Shown one piece after another: positions 38,685 through 48,111 of a DNA stretch of 64,000 bases (the first letter of the stretch is position 1; each line of letters opens with the position of its first letter). The notes beneath the pieces were generated by a model, which ran no database searches, was not told where the DNA came from, and worked only from the letters and a program-made list of their open reading frames with translations. The stretch comes from an uncultured Desulfovibrio sp. (GTDB lineage Bacteria > Desulfobacterota > Desulfovibrionia > Desulfovibrionales > Desulfovibrionaceae): positions 57,485 to 121,484 of the forward strand of contig UQJT01000003.1 in NCBI GenBank assembly GCA_900541395.1, in the 5' to 3' direction. The position numbers and the translations under genes were made by a program.

Positions 38685-39771
38685 GACCACGACCGCCGTA
38701 TTGCGATTGCTGAATTACGGGCTGCCCGGCCTGCGTTCCGCCGGGGAACGCGCGGCCGAAGCCTTCTCTCCGAACGAACTGGCTGCGTCGCCCCTGGCGC
38801 TCGACGCGCCTCCCGCCGATTTATCCGGTGATGTGGACGCTTCCTCCGAAAACGACTGGCGCGAAACCAGTCCGGATGGCGACCTCCACTTGCTGGAACG
38901 CCCCTGGCCGGGGCTTCACGCCCCCTTGTACCTTGCGGGCCACGCCACTTCAAGCCTGGATGTGGCGCAGGCTCTGGCTCATCGAAACTTGTTGCCGGAA
39001 TGGGGGGCGGTGCTGGTCCTCGCACAGAGCGCGGGGCGGGGGCAACTGCGCCGCGCCTGGGCCTCGCCGCCGGGCAACATTTACGCCGCCCTGCGCCTGC
39101 CCACGGCCTGGCCTCTGAACACTGAAGCGGCCGCCACGGCCGTGGGGGGACTGTTCGCCTCAGCCTTGACTCAACTGGGATATGCCGTATCCCTCAAATG
39201 GCCCAACGACATTCTTCAAGTACAAAATGAAGAATTTTCGACCTCCCCCGATGGCGCTTCGGTCCGCCCCTGTTCAGCGACAGCCTGGGTCAAAGCGGGC
39301 GGCATTCTTCTGGAGGAACGCGGCGGCGTGTTGTTGGCCGGCGTGGGGCTCAATATAAGTTCCGCTCCGCCGGCGTCCGCGTTGCGGGAAGGCTTTGCCT
39401 TGCCCGCGGGCGTTCTGCGACACGCCCCGGCTCCCCCCCCTGCGCCGGCCGTCGACCATACCGGAATTCAGACCGGCTTTATTCCGCTTTTACCTTTGTG
39501 GACGCGGCTTGCCGGGCTTGTATTTTCCTGCTATTTTCAAAAAAATATCGGGACGGAAACGTCCTGGTGGCCTGCTCTGGCGCAACGGCATCTCGCCTTT
39601 CACGGATGTCGGGTCAGATTGGAGGACGCTTTGCCGGAACACGATTCCGGGGCGGAGCGGTCCTTTTGCGAGGGCGTGGTGGAGGGTCTTTGCGTGTCCG
39701 GCGCGTTGCGCCTGCGCGTAAAGTCGGATGTACTGACTTTTCTTGGGGGTTCGCTCATTCCTCTGGAGTGA
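38683..39771 (+). CDS. birA: biotin-[acetyl-CoA-carboxylase] ligase
   Basis: The 362-aa protein joins biotin to carboxylase carrier lysines. The catalytic motifs are GRGQLRRAWASPPGN near residue 125, KWPND near 172, GGILLEERGGVLLAGVGLN near 206-224, and a C-terminal segment with GVVEGLCVSGAL. There is no DNA-binding helix-turn-helix, so it is not a BirA repressor. The first 75 residues are not conserved, and an insertion of about 25 residues lies between KWPND and GGILLE. It is directly followed by the biotin-dependent pyruvate carboxylase, its likely substrate. Confidence 0.88.
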   Translation: MTTTAVLRLLNYGLPGLRSAGERAAEAFSPNELAASPLALDAPPADLSGDVDASSENDWRETSPDGDLHLLERPWPGLHAPLYLAGHATSSLDVAQALAHRNLLPEWGAVLVLAQSAGRGQLRRAWASPPGNIYAALRLPTAWPLNTEAAATAVGGLFASALTQLGYAVSLKWPNDILQVQNEEFSTSPDGASVRPCSATAWVKAGGILLEERGGVLLAGVGLNISSAPPASALREGFALPAGVLRHAPAPPPAPAVDHTGIQTGFIPLLPLWTRLAGLVFSCYFQKNIGTETSWWPALAQRHLAFHGCRVRLEDALPEHDSGAERSFCEGVVEGLCVSGALRLRVKSDVLTFLGGSLIPLE

Positions 39772-39793
39772 CGACCCGCCCCCTGGGGTAAAC

Positions 39794-42700
39794 ATGGTTT
39801 ACAAGACGTTGGAAGAGGTTTGGGACGAACTCCGGGACAAACCCATTCTGGTGGCCAACCGGGGCATACCCGGCAGACGCATCTGTCGATCCATTCGTGA
39901 ACGGTTTCGCGCCGTGGCCGTCATGACGGCCACCGACGTCGACAAAACCTCCCCTGCGGCCTCCTCTGCGCAGGAGCTGATGCTGCTCGGCTCGGACCCT
40001 ACCGCGTATCTCGATCTTGATCTTATTATCCACAAAGCGAAAAAGCGCGGTGTCGTCGCCATCCACCCCGGATGGGGTTTCGCTTCCGAGGACGAAAGCT
40101 TCCCCCGCAAGTGTGAAGAGGCGGGCATTGTTTTCATCGGCTCCACGGCCGAATCCATGAATCTTTTGGGCAACAAGGTCCAATCCCGCCAACTGGCCAT
40201 GAAACTGGGGATTCCCGTGGTGCCCGGTTCCGACGGCGCGGTGAACGTGGACGAAGCCCGCGAAATCATCCGCCGTATAGGAATGCCCGCCATGCTCAAG
40301 GCTGAGGGCGGCGGCGGCGGACGCGGCATTTTCGTCATCCGCGACTCCGACGATCTGGAGGACGCCTTCCTCAAGGCCTCGACCATGGCCGAGGCTTCCT
40401 TCGGCAACCCGCGTCTGTTTGTGGAAAAATACCTGGAGCAGGTACGGCACATCGAAATACAGGTGGTGGCCGACAAATACGGCAATGTATTCGCGTTTGA
40501 CGAACGCGATTGCTCCATCCAGCGCAATCACCAGAAACTTATCGAAATCACGCCTTCCCCTTGGGAAGGCATGACCCCGGAACTGCGCGCCCGGCTCAAG
40601 GCATACGCCTGTAAACTGGTCAAGGCGGTCAACTACCATTCCCTGGCCACGGTGGAATTTCTGGTGACCCGCGACGGGCAGCCCTATCTTATCGAAGTCA
40701 ATACCCGACTTCAGGTGGAGCACGGCATTACCGAGTGCCGGTACGGCGTGGACCTGGTCGAAACCCAGATCGCCATCGCCTTCGGCGTGCCTCTGCCGTT
40801 TACCGACGAGAACACCCGTCCCTCGCACACGGCCATGCAGGTGCGCATCAACTGTGAGGACCCGCAGCGTGACTTTTCGCCCAACGCGGGTCGTATCACC
40901 CGTTACGTATCCCCCGGCGGCCCCGGCGTGCGCCTTGATTCCAACCTGTCCGCGGGGTACGAGTTTCCGTCCAACTACGATTCGGCCGGCGCCCTGCTCA
41001 TCGCCTACGGTCCCGACTGGCGCAAAGTGCGCGGCATCATGGAACGCGCCCTGGACGAATACACCGTGGGCGGCCTCAAGACGACCATACCCTTTTACCG
41101 GCACGTGCTCCAGAACTACAAATTCCGCACCGCGGACTTTGATACCAACTTTATCGAGCGCACGCCCGAGCTTTTGTACTACGAGGATATAGCCCCCGAA
41201 GGCGAACGACTGGCGCGCCTGGTGGCGGAAATTTCGGCCAAGGGCTACAACCCCTATGTACAGCTCGGCAAATACCGCACTGTGGACACTCCCCGCCTGC
41301 CCGCCTTCGAACCGGTGCTGCCCCATCTGTCCTCCGCCATTCGCAAGGCCGCCAATCCATACCCGCGCGGCGACCGCGCGGCTCTGCTCGATATGCTGCG
41401 GGATTCGGGCGCGGTGCACTTTACCGACACCACCACCCGCGACGTAACTCAATCCAACAGCGGCAACCGTTTCCGCCTGGCGGAAGACGCCCTGGTGGGC
41501 CCCTATCTGGACTCATGCAACTTCTTTTCGCTGGAAAACGGGGGCGGCGCCCATTTCCATGTGGCCATGATGGCCAATATGACCTACCCGTTCAAAGAAG
41601 CGGAGGAATGGAACAAGTTCGCGCCTAAAACCCTGAAGCAAATTCTGGTGCGCTCCACCAATGTGCTGGGTTATACGCCCCAACCGCGTAATCTGATGCG
41701 CATCACGGGCGAAATGATCTGCGATCACTATCAGATCGTGCGTTGTTTCGACTTTTTGAACGATGTACGCAACATGCGGCCCATTGCCGAAGTCGTCATG
41801 TCCCGCCGGGACGTGGTATTTGAACCGGCTCTGTCCATGTCCTGGACCAAGGGGTTCGACGTGGATCATTACGTCGACGTCACCGCGGCCACCCTGGACA
41901 TGGTGGCGAAGGTCATGGGCGGTACCCAGCGCGACGCGGCGGCCAATATTATTCTCGGCCTCAAAGATATGGCCGGCGTGTGCCCTCCGCGCTTCATGGC
42001 CGACCTGGTGACGGCCCTGCGCAAGCGTTGGCCCAACCTGGTTCTCCACTATCACCGTCACTACACCGACGGTCTGTTTGTGCCCAGCGTGGGAGCGGCG
42101 GCCAAGGCCGGGGCTCATATTGTGGACGTCAGCCTGGGAGCGGCCGCCCGCTCGTACGGGCAGGGAGAAGTATTGTCCACGGCCGCCTATCTGGAAGACG
42201 AACTGGGCCTCAAAACCATGCTCAACAAAGACATGATCCGCGAGGCCAACTTTGTGCTCAAGCAGATCATGCCCTTCTACGACCGCTATTGCGGCCCCTA
42301 CTTCCAGGGCATAGACCATGACGTGACGCGCCACGGCATGCCCGGCGGAGCCACCTCCTCTTCGCAGGAAGGGGCCATGAAGCAGGGGTACATCCACCTT
42401 TTGCCTTACATGTTGCGCTTTTTGGCGGGTACGCGTCATATCGTGCGCTACCACGACGTGACGCCGGGCTCGCAGATTACCTGGAACACGGCTTTTCTGG
42501 CCGTGACCGGAGCCTGGAAGCGCGGCGGCGAACATGCGGTGCAAGACCTGTTGTCCATTCTGGAAAACGTGGTCGATACGCCCGAGGCTCAGGTCACGCC
42601 CCGCCTCCGCAAAGACCGCCTGAGCCTGTACCAGGACTGCAACGACGCCTTCCGCAATCTGCTGCTCGGCAAATTCGGCCGTCTGCCCCTCGGCTTTCCG

Positions 42701-43522
42701 GCCGACTGGGTCTATGAAAGCGCGTTCGGCCCGAGCTGGCGACAGGCCCTGGCCGAGCGCACCGAAGATTCGCCCCTGGAGCATCTGCCCGAGGTCGACA
42801 TAGACGCCGAAGCGGCGGCCTGCGCGGAACTCATCAAGCGCATGCCCACCAAGGAAGAACTGGTCCTGTATCTGAACCACCCCGGCGACGCGGTGAAAAC
42901 CATTCAGTTCGTCAACCAATTCGGCGACCCCAACAAGCTTCCTCTGCACGTGTGGTTTGAAGGGTTGAAACACGGACAGGAGCTCCAGTTCACCGATTCC
43001 GAGGGCAAACCGCATAAAATGACCATCTACAGCGTGAGCCCGGTATCCAACCTGGGAACGGTGATGGTGCGTTACGGTTACGATTCGGAATTTATGACCT
43101 GCGAGATCAAGGTCGCCGAGGCCACGGGCGGAGGCGACGTGGACGTGTCCATGGCCGACCCGGCCAACCCCAACCATGTGGCGGCCCCTTCCAACGGTGA
43201 TTTGTGGGTGGTGCACGTACACCCCGGCGACATGGTCAAGGCGGGCGAGGAGCTGTTCAACATATCCATTATGAAACAGGAAAAGGCCGTGCTGGCTCCG
43301 GTGGACGGCATGGTCAAGCGGGTGCTCAAGTCCGCGGATTACAAGACAACCCGCAAGATGGTCCCCGTGCGCGAAGGCGAACTCATTGTCGAGCTGGCCC
43401 CGGCTCCGAGCCTTTGCCCCAACCCCGACTGCGCAAAACCGATCCCCTCTCAGGGTATTCACTTTTGCCCCTGGTGCGGGCATAAGCTGGATGAGGCGGG
43501 CAGCAATCCCCTGGCAAATTAA
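39794..43522 (+). CDS. pyc: pyruvate carboxylase (divergent, with zinc-ribbon tail)
   Basis: The 1242-aa protein carboxylates pyruvate to oxaloacetate. Domain order is biotin carboxylase (about 15-480, with AEGGGGGRGIF and EVNTRLQVEH), carboxyltransferase (about 530-1060, with TDTTTRDVTQS and LKDMAGVCPP carrying the likely carbamylated Lys) and biotin carrier. The biotin Lys is Lys1161 in IMKQEK instead of the common AMKM. Four Cys at 1208, 1213, 1225 and 1228 form a zinc-ribbon-like tail that ordinary pyruvate carboxylases lack. The ATG at 39794 is 22 bp after birA; an open frame 17 codons further upstream overlaps birA. Confidence 0.9.
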   Translation: MVYKTLEEVWDELRDKPILVANRGIPGRRICRSIRERFRAVAVMTATDVDKTSPAASSAQELMLLGSDPTAYLDLDLIIHKAKKRGVVAIHPGWGFASEDESFPRKCEEAGIVFIGSTAESMNLLGNKVQSRQLAMKLGIPVVPGSDGAVNVDEAREIIRRIGMPAMLKAEGGGGGRGIFVIRDSDDLEDAFLKASTMAEASFGNPRLFVEKYLEQVRHIEIQVVADKYGNVFAFDERDCSIQRNHQKLIEITPSPWEGMTPELRARLKAYACKLVKAVNYHSLATVEFLVTRDGQPYLIEVNTRLQVEHGITECRYGVDLVETQIAIAFGVPLPFTDENTRPSHTAMQVRINCEDPQRDFSPNAGRITRYVSPGGPGVRLDSNLSAGYEFPSNYDSAGALLIAYGPDWRKVRGIMERALDEYTVGGLKTTIPFYRHVLQNYKFRTADFDTNFIERTPELLYYEDIAPEGERLARLVAEISAKGYNPYVQLGKYRTVDTPRLPAFEPVLPHLSSAIRKAANPYPRGDRAALLDMLRDSGAVHFTDTTTRDVTQSNSGNRFRLAEDALVGPYLDSCNFFSLENGGGAHFHVAMMANMTYPFKEAEEWNKFAPKTLKQILVRSTNVLGYTPQPRNLMRITGEMICDHYQIVRCFDFLNDVRNMRPIAEVVMSRRDVVFEPALSMSWTKGFDVDHYVDVTAATLDMVAKVMGGTQRDAAANIILGLKDMAGVCPPRFMADLVTALRKRWPNLVLHYHRHYTDGLFVPSVGAAAKAGAHIVDVSLGAAARSYGQGEVLSTAAYLEDELGLKTMLNKDMIREANFVLKQIMPFYDRYCGPYFQGIDHDVTRHGMPGGATSSSQEGAMKQGYIHLLPYMLRFLAGTRHIVRYHDVTPGSQITWNTAFLAVTGAWKRGGEHAVQDLLSILENVVDTPEAQVTPRLRKDRLSLYQDCNDAFRNLLLGKFGRLPLGFPADWVYESAFGPSWRQALAERTEDSPLEHLPEVDIDAEAAACAELIKRMPTKEELVLYLNHPGDAVKTIQFVNQFGDPNKLPLHVWFEGLKHGQELQFTDSEGKPHKMTIYSVSPVSNLGTVMVRYGYDSEFMTCEIKVAEATGGGDVDVSMADPANPNHVAAPSNGDLWVVHVHPGDMVKAGEELFNISIMKQEKAVLAPVDGMVKRVLKSADYKTTRKMVPVREGELIVELAPAPSLCPNPDCAKPIPSQGIHFCPWCGHKLDEAGSNPLAN

Positions 43523-43560
43523 CGGCGAACGTTCACGGCAACACTACCTGGAGGCACGAC

Positions 43561-46500
43561 ATGGGCAGAACAAGCGGCGCTAACGCCACGGCTTCGACGG
43601 AAGATTTGCAGCAAAAGCTGGTCCTTACCGGCGCGGATATTATGGCTATCGGCGAAATTGCCGAAACCATCGTGGGCGGCAAAAACTACAATACGGCACA
43701 TATTCATGAGATTCCGGGCGTCCGTACCCCCCAGTTCCGCGCCATTTCATCCATCTGCTTCCACAAGCTGCTGGACGAAACCTCCGTCAACGCCGCCCTG
43801 GTACGCTCGCTGGTGGAAAAAGAATACGCGCGCATCGACTGGAATGATCCGGAAATCAACCAGGACACGGAATTCGTGCAGAAGCTGGTCCGCAACCTGG
43901 GTAAGGAAATCCGCGCCGCCGACGCCGCCCAGCCCAACGCCACCCGTATCCGCCTGCGCACCTTCGTGAACAATGTAGTGGAGGGTTTCGCCACCTCCCA
44001 GGAAATGATCGACCAGCTCCGTAAACGTTCGGTGCTGGTCCAGGCCTCCATTCTTTCCGTGGAAATTCCCAAGGCCGTGGACGAAGCCGTGCGTCAGGCC
44101 TATCGCGACATCTGCAAGGAAGCGGGCGAAGCCGACGTGCCCGTGGCAGTACGCTCCTCCGCTGCGGGCGAGGACTCCCGCAAAAAGGCCTTCGCCGGCC
44201 TCCAGGATACGTATCTCAACATGGTGGGCGAAGAGCGCGTGGTTCAGGCCTATCATTGGGACTGCGCCTCGGCCTATAACCTGCGTTCCATGACCTACCG
44301 CCGCGAAGCCATCCGCGACGGCATCACCCGGGCCGAAGCCACGGGCGACGAATCCCTCGCCCAACAGGCCAAGCAGGAGTGGGCCATTGAGCACACTTCG
44401 CTGTCGGTGTGCATCATGCGCATGATCAATCCGGTCATCGCGGGCACGGCCTTCAGCGCCGACACCGCGTCGGGCTGCCGGGGCACGGGCCGTAAGGACC
44501 TGGTCAGCATCGACGCCAGCTACGGCCTGGGCGAAGCCATCGTCGGAGGTATGGTCACTCCCGATAAATATTACGTGTTCCAACGCGACGACGGTGCGGA
44601 AGTGGTCATCCGCAACCTGGGCAGCAAGGACAAAAAAATCGTCTATGACGAAAAAGGCGGCACCAAACAGGTAAAGGTGGCCGAAAACGATGTTTACCGC
44701 TGGGCCCTGTCCATTGCCCAGGCCGAACAGGTGGCGCGCTCGGTGCGCACCATCAGCAAGGCTTACGGCGGCATGATCATGGACACGGAATTCTGCATCG
44801 ACAACAAAGACCAATTGTGGTTCGTGCAGGCCCGGCCCGAGACACGCTGGAACGAAGAATTCGAGTTGCACCCCGACACCATCTTCATGCGCCGTCTGGA
44901 AGTGGACGCCAAGGCCGCGGCTGCGGCCGAAGTGCTGGTGGAAGGCAACGGCGCCTCGCGCGGAGCGGGCCAGGGCACGGTGCGTTTTTTACGTTCCGCC
45001 CTGGAGCTGAACAAAGTGGCCAAGGGCGATATTTTGGCCGCCGAACGCACCGATCCGGACATGGTGCCCGGCATGCGCGTGGCGGCCGCCATCATGGCCA
45101 ATGTGGGCGGCGACACCAGCCACGCGGCCATTACCTCGCGTGAACTGGGCATTCCTGCCGTCATCGGCATTCAACGCCTGGAGACGCTGCGCGCCCTGGA
45201 TGGCCAGGAAGTGACCGTGGACGGCACCAAGGGTTGCGTCTACCGCGGACTGTTGCCGCTGCACGACGTAGGCGGCGAAATGAATCTGGCCGCGCTGCCC
45301 CCTACCAAGACTCACGTGGGACTGGTGCTGGCCGACGTCAACCAGGCCTTGTTCCTGTCCCGCCTGCGCAATGTGCCCGACTTTGAAGTGGGCCTGCTGC
45401 GCGCGGAATTCATGCTGGGCAACGTGGGCGTGCACCCGCAGGCCCTGGAAGCGTTCGACAACGGCGCGCTCCAGCGCGAGGTGGAAGCCAAACTGGCCGA
45501 ATTGGACAACGCCCTGACCAAAACCGTACAGGAACAGCTCAGCGCGGGGCTGGTGGTGCTGGACCTCAAACTGCGCGACCATGTCGGACACGTCACGGGG
45601 CTGGCCGAAGAAATTGAAAGCACGGCCGCACTGGAACTGCACGGCACCGAGGAAGTGCTGGCCCAGCAGCGCAAGCTGCGCGAACTGGAACACAAACTCG
45701 ACGAATATCTTGAAAACGCGGTGCGCTATCAGGACGCTCTGCGCACTTCGGTCAGCCTGGAAGACCATGTTCGCATCATCTACGGCTTTGAGGAAGAGCT
45801 GGCCCTGCTCGGCGGCGACCCTGCCGAAGTTCAGGCCCGGCGCGACGCCATCGCCCGCGAGGTCAAAACCTTGGCCGACAAGGTGCGCCATGATTCCTTC
45901 CTGGAAGAAGCCTTCCGACACATCGCCGAACTGCGGCGTGAAGTGGGCCTTAAGTGCGGTCTGACCAAGGAAATGGACGCGTTGCGTTCGGTACCGGAAA
46001 AGATTGCGTCCATCATCCGATCGCGCGGTTACCGTACGGGCAAGGAGCACTATATCCAAACCCTGGCCCAGGGCCTGGCCTTGTTTGCCATGGCTTTCTA
46101 CGGCAAGCCCATCATCTACCGGACTACGGACTTCAAGTCCAACGAATACCGCAATCTGTTGGGCGGCATTCTGTTCGAAAAGCACGAAGACAACCCCATG
46201 CTCGGCTACCGGGGCGTTTCCCGCCAGATACACGATTGGGAAATCGAGGCTTTCAAGCTGGCGCGCGGCGTATACGGGGGCTCCAATCTCCAGCTCATGC
46301 TGCCCTTTGTGCGCACCCTGGAGGAAGCCCGGTCCATGCGACGTTACCTCGCCAGCGTGCATAAGCTTGTCAGCGGCGAAGACGGGCTGAAGATCATCCA
46401 GATGTCGGAAATTCCGTCCAATGCCATCCTGGCCCGTCAGTTCATTCAGGAATTCGACGGTTTTTCCATCGGTTCCAACGACATGACCCAGATGGTACTG

Positions 46501-47121
46501 GCCACGGACCGGGACAACGCCAGTCTTCAACACATTTATGACGAAGAGGACCCGGCCGTGGTATGGGCGCTGCTCACCACCATCTTTACCGGCCAGAAGT
46601 ACGGCAAAAAGGTGGGATTCTGCGGGCAGGGCGTATCCAACAGCCGTATTTTGCGCGGGTTGGTGGCTATTGCGGGCATCGTGTCCGCCTCGGTGGTCCC
46701 CGATACCTACTACAAAACCAAGCTTGAAATCGCCGAGGTGGAAGCCGAGAACATTCCGGCCTCGCGTCTGGGGCAGTGGTTGAGCGAGCAGCATCTGAAA
46801 CACCTGCGCGAGCTGATGGAGTCCCGCGGATTCGGGCACTTCCTCAAAAAGTATACCAACGGCGCGGACCTGCGGGAATGGTACGAGGGAGAATCGGAGC
46901 GCCTGCACGAAAACCTGCGCAAGAGCCTGGGCACTCCCAAGGAAGCCGAATGCCGCAAAGAAATGGCGCAATTCCGGGCCACTTTCCACAAACCCGCCAT
47001 CTATGCCTCATGGCCGTGGGAGGAAACTGTGGAAGACGCGCTGCGTCAGGCCGGATTCACCTCGTTCGAGGAACAGGCGGCCGCGTTGGAAGCGCAACGG
47101 GCGGCCAACATGCCGAAATGA
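43561..47121 (+). CDS. PEP synthase-related giant protein
   Basis: The 1186-aa protein has the three parts of PEP synthase: an N-terminal ATP-binding domain with VAVRSSAAGED near residue 197, the swivelling domain with the phosphohistidine His521 in GGDTSHAAI, and a C-terminal PEP/pyruvate barrel with IGSNDMTQMVLATDRD and the catalytic-type Cys1021 in FCGQGVSNS. It is about 390 residues longer than PpsA; the extra part (about 620-830) is charged and helical, possibly coiled coil. Following pyruvate carboxylase by 38 bp, it probably acts at the pyruvate-PEP node, but the exact reaction is uncertain. Confidence 0.85.
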   Translation: MGRTSGANATASTEDLQQKLVLTGADIMAIGEIAETIVGGKNYNTAHIHEIPGVRTPQFRAISSICFHKLLDETSVNAALVRSLVEKEYARIDWNDPEINQDTEFVQKLVRNLGKEIRAADAAQPNATRIRLRTFVNNVVEGFATSQEMIDQLRKRSVLVQASILSVEIPKAVDEAVRQAYRDICKEAGEADVPVAVRSSAAGEDSRKKAFAGLQDTYLNMVGEERVVQAYHWDCASAYNLRSMTYRREAIRDGITRAEATGDESLAQQAKQEWAIEHTSLSVCIMRMINPVIAGTAFSADTASGCRGTGRKDLVSIDASYGLGEAIVGGMVTPDKYYVFQRDDGAEVVIRNLGSKDKKIVYDEKGGTKQVKVAENDVYRWALSIAQAEQVARSVRTISKAYGGMIMDTEFCIDNKDQLWFVQARPETRWNEEFELHPDTIFMRRLEVDAKAAAAAEVLVEGNGASRGAGQGTVRFLRSALELNKVAKGDILAAERTDPDMVPGMRVAAAIMANVGGDTSHAAITSRELGIPAVIGIQRLETLRALDGQEVTVDGTKGCVYRGLLPLHDVGGEMNLAALPPTKTHVGLVLADVNQALFLSRLRNVPDFEVGLLRAEFMLGNVGVHPQALEAFDNGALQREVEAKLAELDNALTKTVQEQLSAGLVVLDLKLRDHVGHVTGLAEEIESTAALELHGTEEVLAQQRKLRELEHKLDEYLENAVRYQDALRTSVSLEDHVRIIYGFEEELALLGGDPAEVQARRDAIAREVKTLADKVRHDSFLEEAFRHIAELRREVGLKCGLTKEMDALRSVPEKIASIIRSRGYRTGKEHYIQTLAQGLALFAMAFYGKPIIYRTTDFKSNEYRNLLGGILFEKHEDNPMLGYRGVSRQIHDWEIEAFKLARGVYGGSNLQLMLPFVRTLEEARSMRRYLASVHKLVSGEDGLKIIQMSEIPSNAILARQFIQEFDGFSIGSNDMTQMVLATDRDNASLQHIYDEEDPAVVWALLTTIFTGQKYGKKVGFCGQGVSNSRILRGLVAIAGIVSASVVPDTYYKTKLEIAEVEAENIPASRLGQWLSEQHLKHLRELMESRGFGHFLKKYTNGADLREWYEGESERLHENLRKSLGTPKEAECRKEMAQFRATFHKPAIYASWPWEETVEDALRQAGFTSFEEQAAALEAQRAANMPK

Positions 47122-47184
47122 TTTTCCCGAGACGTCCGCGTGAGCGACGTTGACAAAAATCGGCCTGCCTTCGTACAGTGAAAA

Positions 47185-47213
47185 GCGGGGGGAAAGCATG
47201 TCTTTCCCCCCGC
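47185..47213 (+). terminator. terminator after the pyc block
   Basis: A perfect 12-bp stem (GCGGGGGGAAAG / CTTTCCCCCCGC) with a 5-nt loop lies 64 bp after the PEP-synthase-like gene. The tail is GCATTTAATG, so it is a strong hairpin with a short T-run. The rest of the 306-bp gap 47122-47427 shows no gene. Confidence 0.7.
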
Positions 47214-47427
47214 GCATTTAATGCCCTACCCTTTTTACGGCACAAAACCTTTGCGGCGATAGCCCCAAAGCGGGGAGGGGCATAAGCCGGGCGTGTCACG
47301 GTTCGTTCGCGGGCCCCTTCCGAATCGAACGCAGACCTATCCGGGCTCGCCGGTGCAGCAAGCTGCCCGGGTTCGGAAAAGGCCGCCTTCCGGTCGCACC
47401 TCAACGCCGATTTTTCAGGAGGTTTTT

Positions 47428-47937
47428 ATGGACTTTCTCGATATAGTGCACACCCGTCGCAGTATACGCAAGTTTACGGACGAACCCGTCAGCTCCGAGG
47501 ATGTGGACATTCTGCTGCACGCGGCCATGAGTTCCCCCACCGCCACCAACTCCCAAAGTTGGCGCTTCGTGGTCATTGACGACAAGGACCTGTTGCGGGA
47601 AATCCCCCATATCCACCCTTATGCCGGCCCGGCGGCCGACGCGCCGCTGGCCATTCTGGTTTGCGGCGACGTGGAGGCGGGGCACGCGCCCGAATGCTGG
47701 CCTCAGGACGGAGCGGCGGCTATCCAGACCATGTTGCTCACCGCCCGCAGCCTGGAACTCGGCAGCGTATGGAGCGCCATCCATCCCTTTGTCGACCGCG
47801 AAGACGCCTTCATCAAGCTGTTCGGCCTTCCCGGCACGGTACGCCCTTTGGGACTGGTCATTCTGGGGCATCCGGCCCAGCCTTTTAACCGCGCGGACCG
47901 CTATGACGCCGCCAAGGTGCATCACAACCACTGGTAA
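47428..47937 (+). CDS. nitroreductase family protein
   Basis: This 169-aa protein belongs to the FMN-dependent nitroreductase family. It has the N-terminal HTRRSIRKFTDEPV motif (Arg residues contact FMN), SSPTATNSQSWRFVV at about 34-48, and a Gly/Leu-rich VILGHPAQ near the end. The physiological substrate is unknown. ATG at 47428 is preceded by CAGGAGG. It forms a single-gene unit with its own terminator. Confidence 0.88.
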   Translation: MDFLDIVHTRRSIRKFTDEPVSSEDVDILLHAAMSSPTATNSQSWRFVVIDDKDLLREIPHIHPYAGPAADAPLAILVCGDVEAGHAPECWPQDGAAAIQTMLLTARSLELGSVWSAIHPFVDREDAFIKLFGLPGTVRPLGLVILGHPAQPFNRADRYDAAKVHHNHW

Positions 47938-47944
47938 CCTCGCC

Positions 47945-47984
47945 CCGGAGCGAAAACTCGGATTTTTCGCTCCGGTTTCTTTTC
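47945..47984 (+). terminator. terminator after the nitroreductase gene
   Basis: CCGGAGCGAAAA (47945-47956) pairs with TTTTCGCTCCGG (47964-47975), followed by TTTCTTTTC. It is an ideal rho-independent terminator 8 bp after the stop. Confidence 0.85.
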
Positions 47985-48044
47985 CCGTCTTTTGCGGCCA
48001 GGGCCGATCCAGGCTTGCAGGCTTCCTTTGTGGAATCGAACTTG

Positions 48045-48074
48045 TTGCTTCTTCATGCCTATCTGTGCTATGTT
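48045..48074 (+). promoter_or_regulatory. candidate sigma-70 promoter of the universal stress protein gene
   Basis: TTGCTT (48045-48050) and TATGTT (48069-48074) are 18 bp apart, and a TG dinucleotide one base before the -10 makes it an extended -10 type. The start codon is about 38 bp downstream. Confidence 0.5.
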
Positions 48075-48111
48075 CGTTTCAGGACTAACCCGATTCCTTA
48101 AGGAGAAAGTC

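Noticed and set aside
41513-43483. Long minus-strand open frame (656 codons) opposite pyruvate carboxylase
   Set aside because: It is the antisense shadow of a clear carboxylase gene and its composition (many His, Gly, Gln) is typical of a reverse-frame artefact.
44989-46989. Long minus-strand open frame (666 codons) opposite the PEP-synthase-like gene
   Set aside because: Antisense shadow; no domain or start signal supports it.
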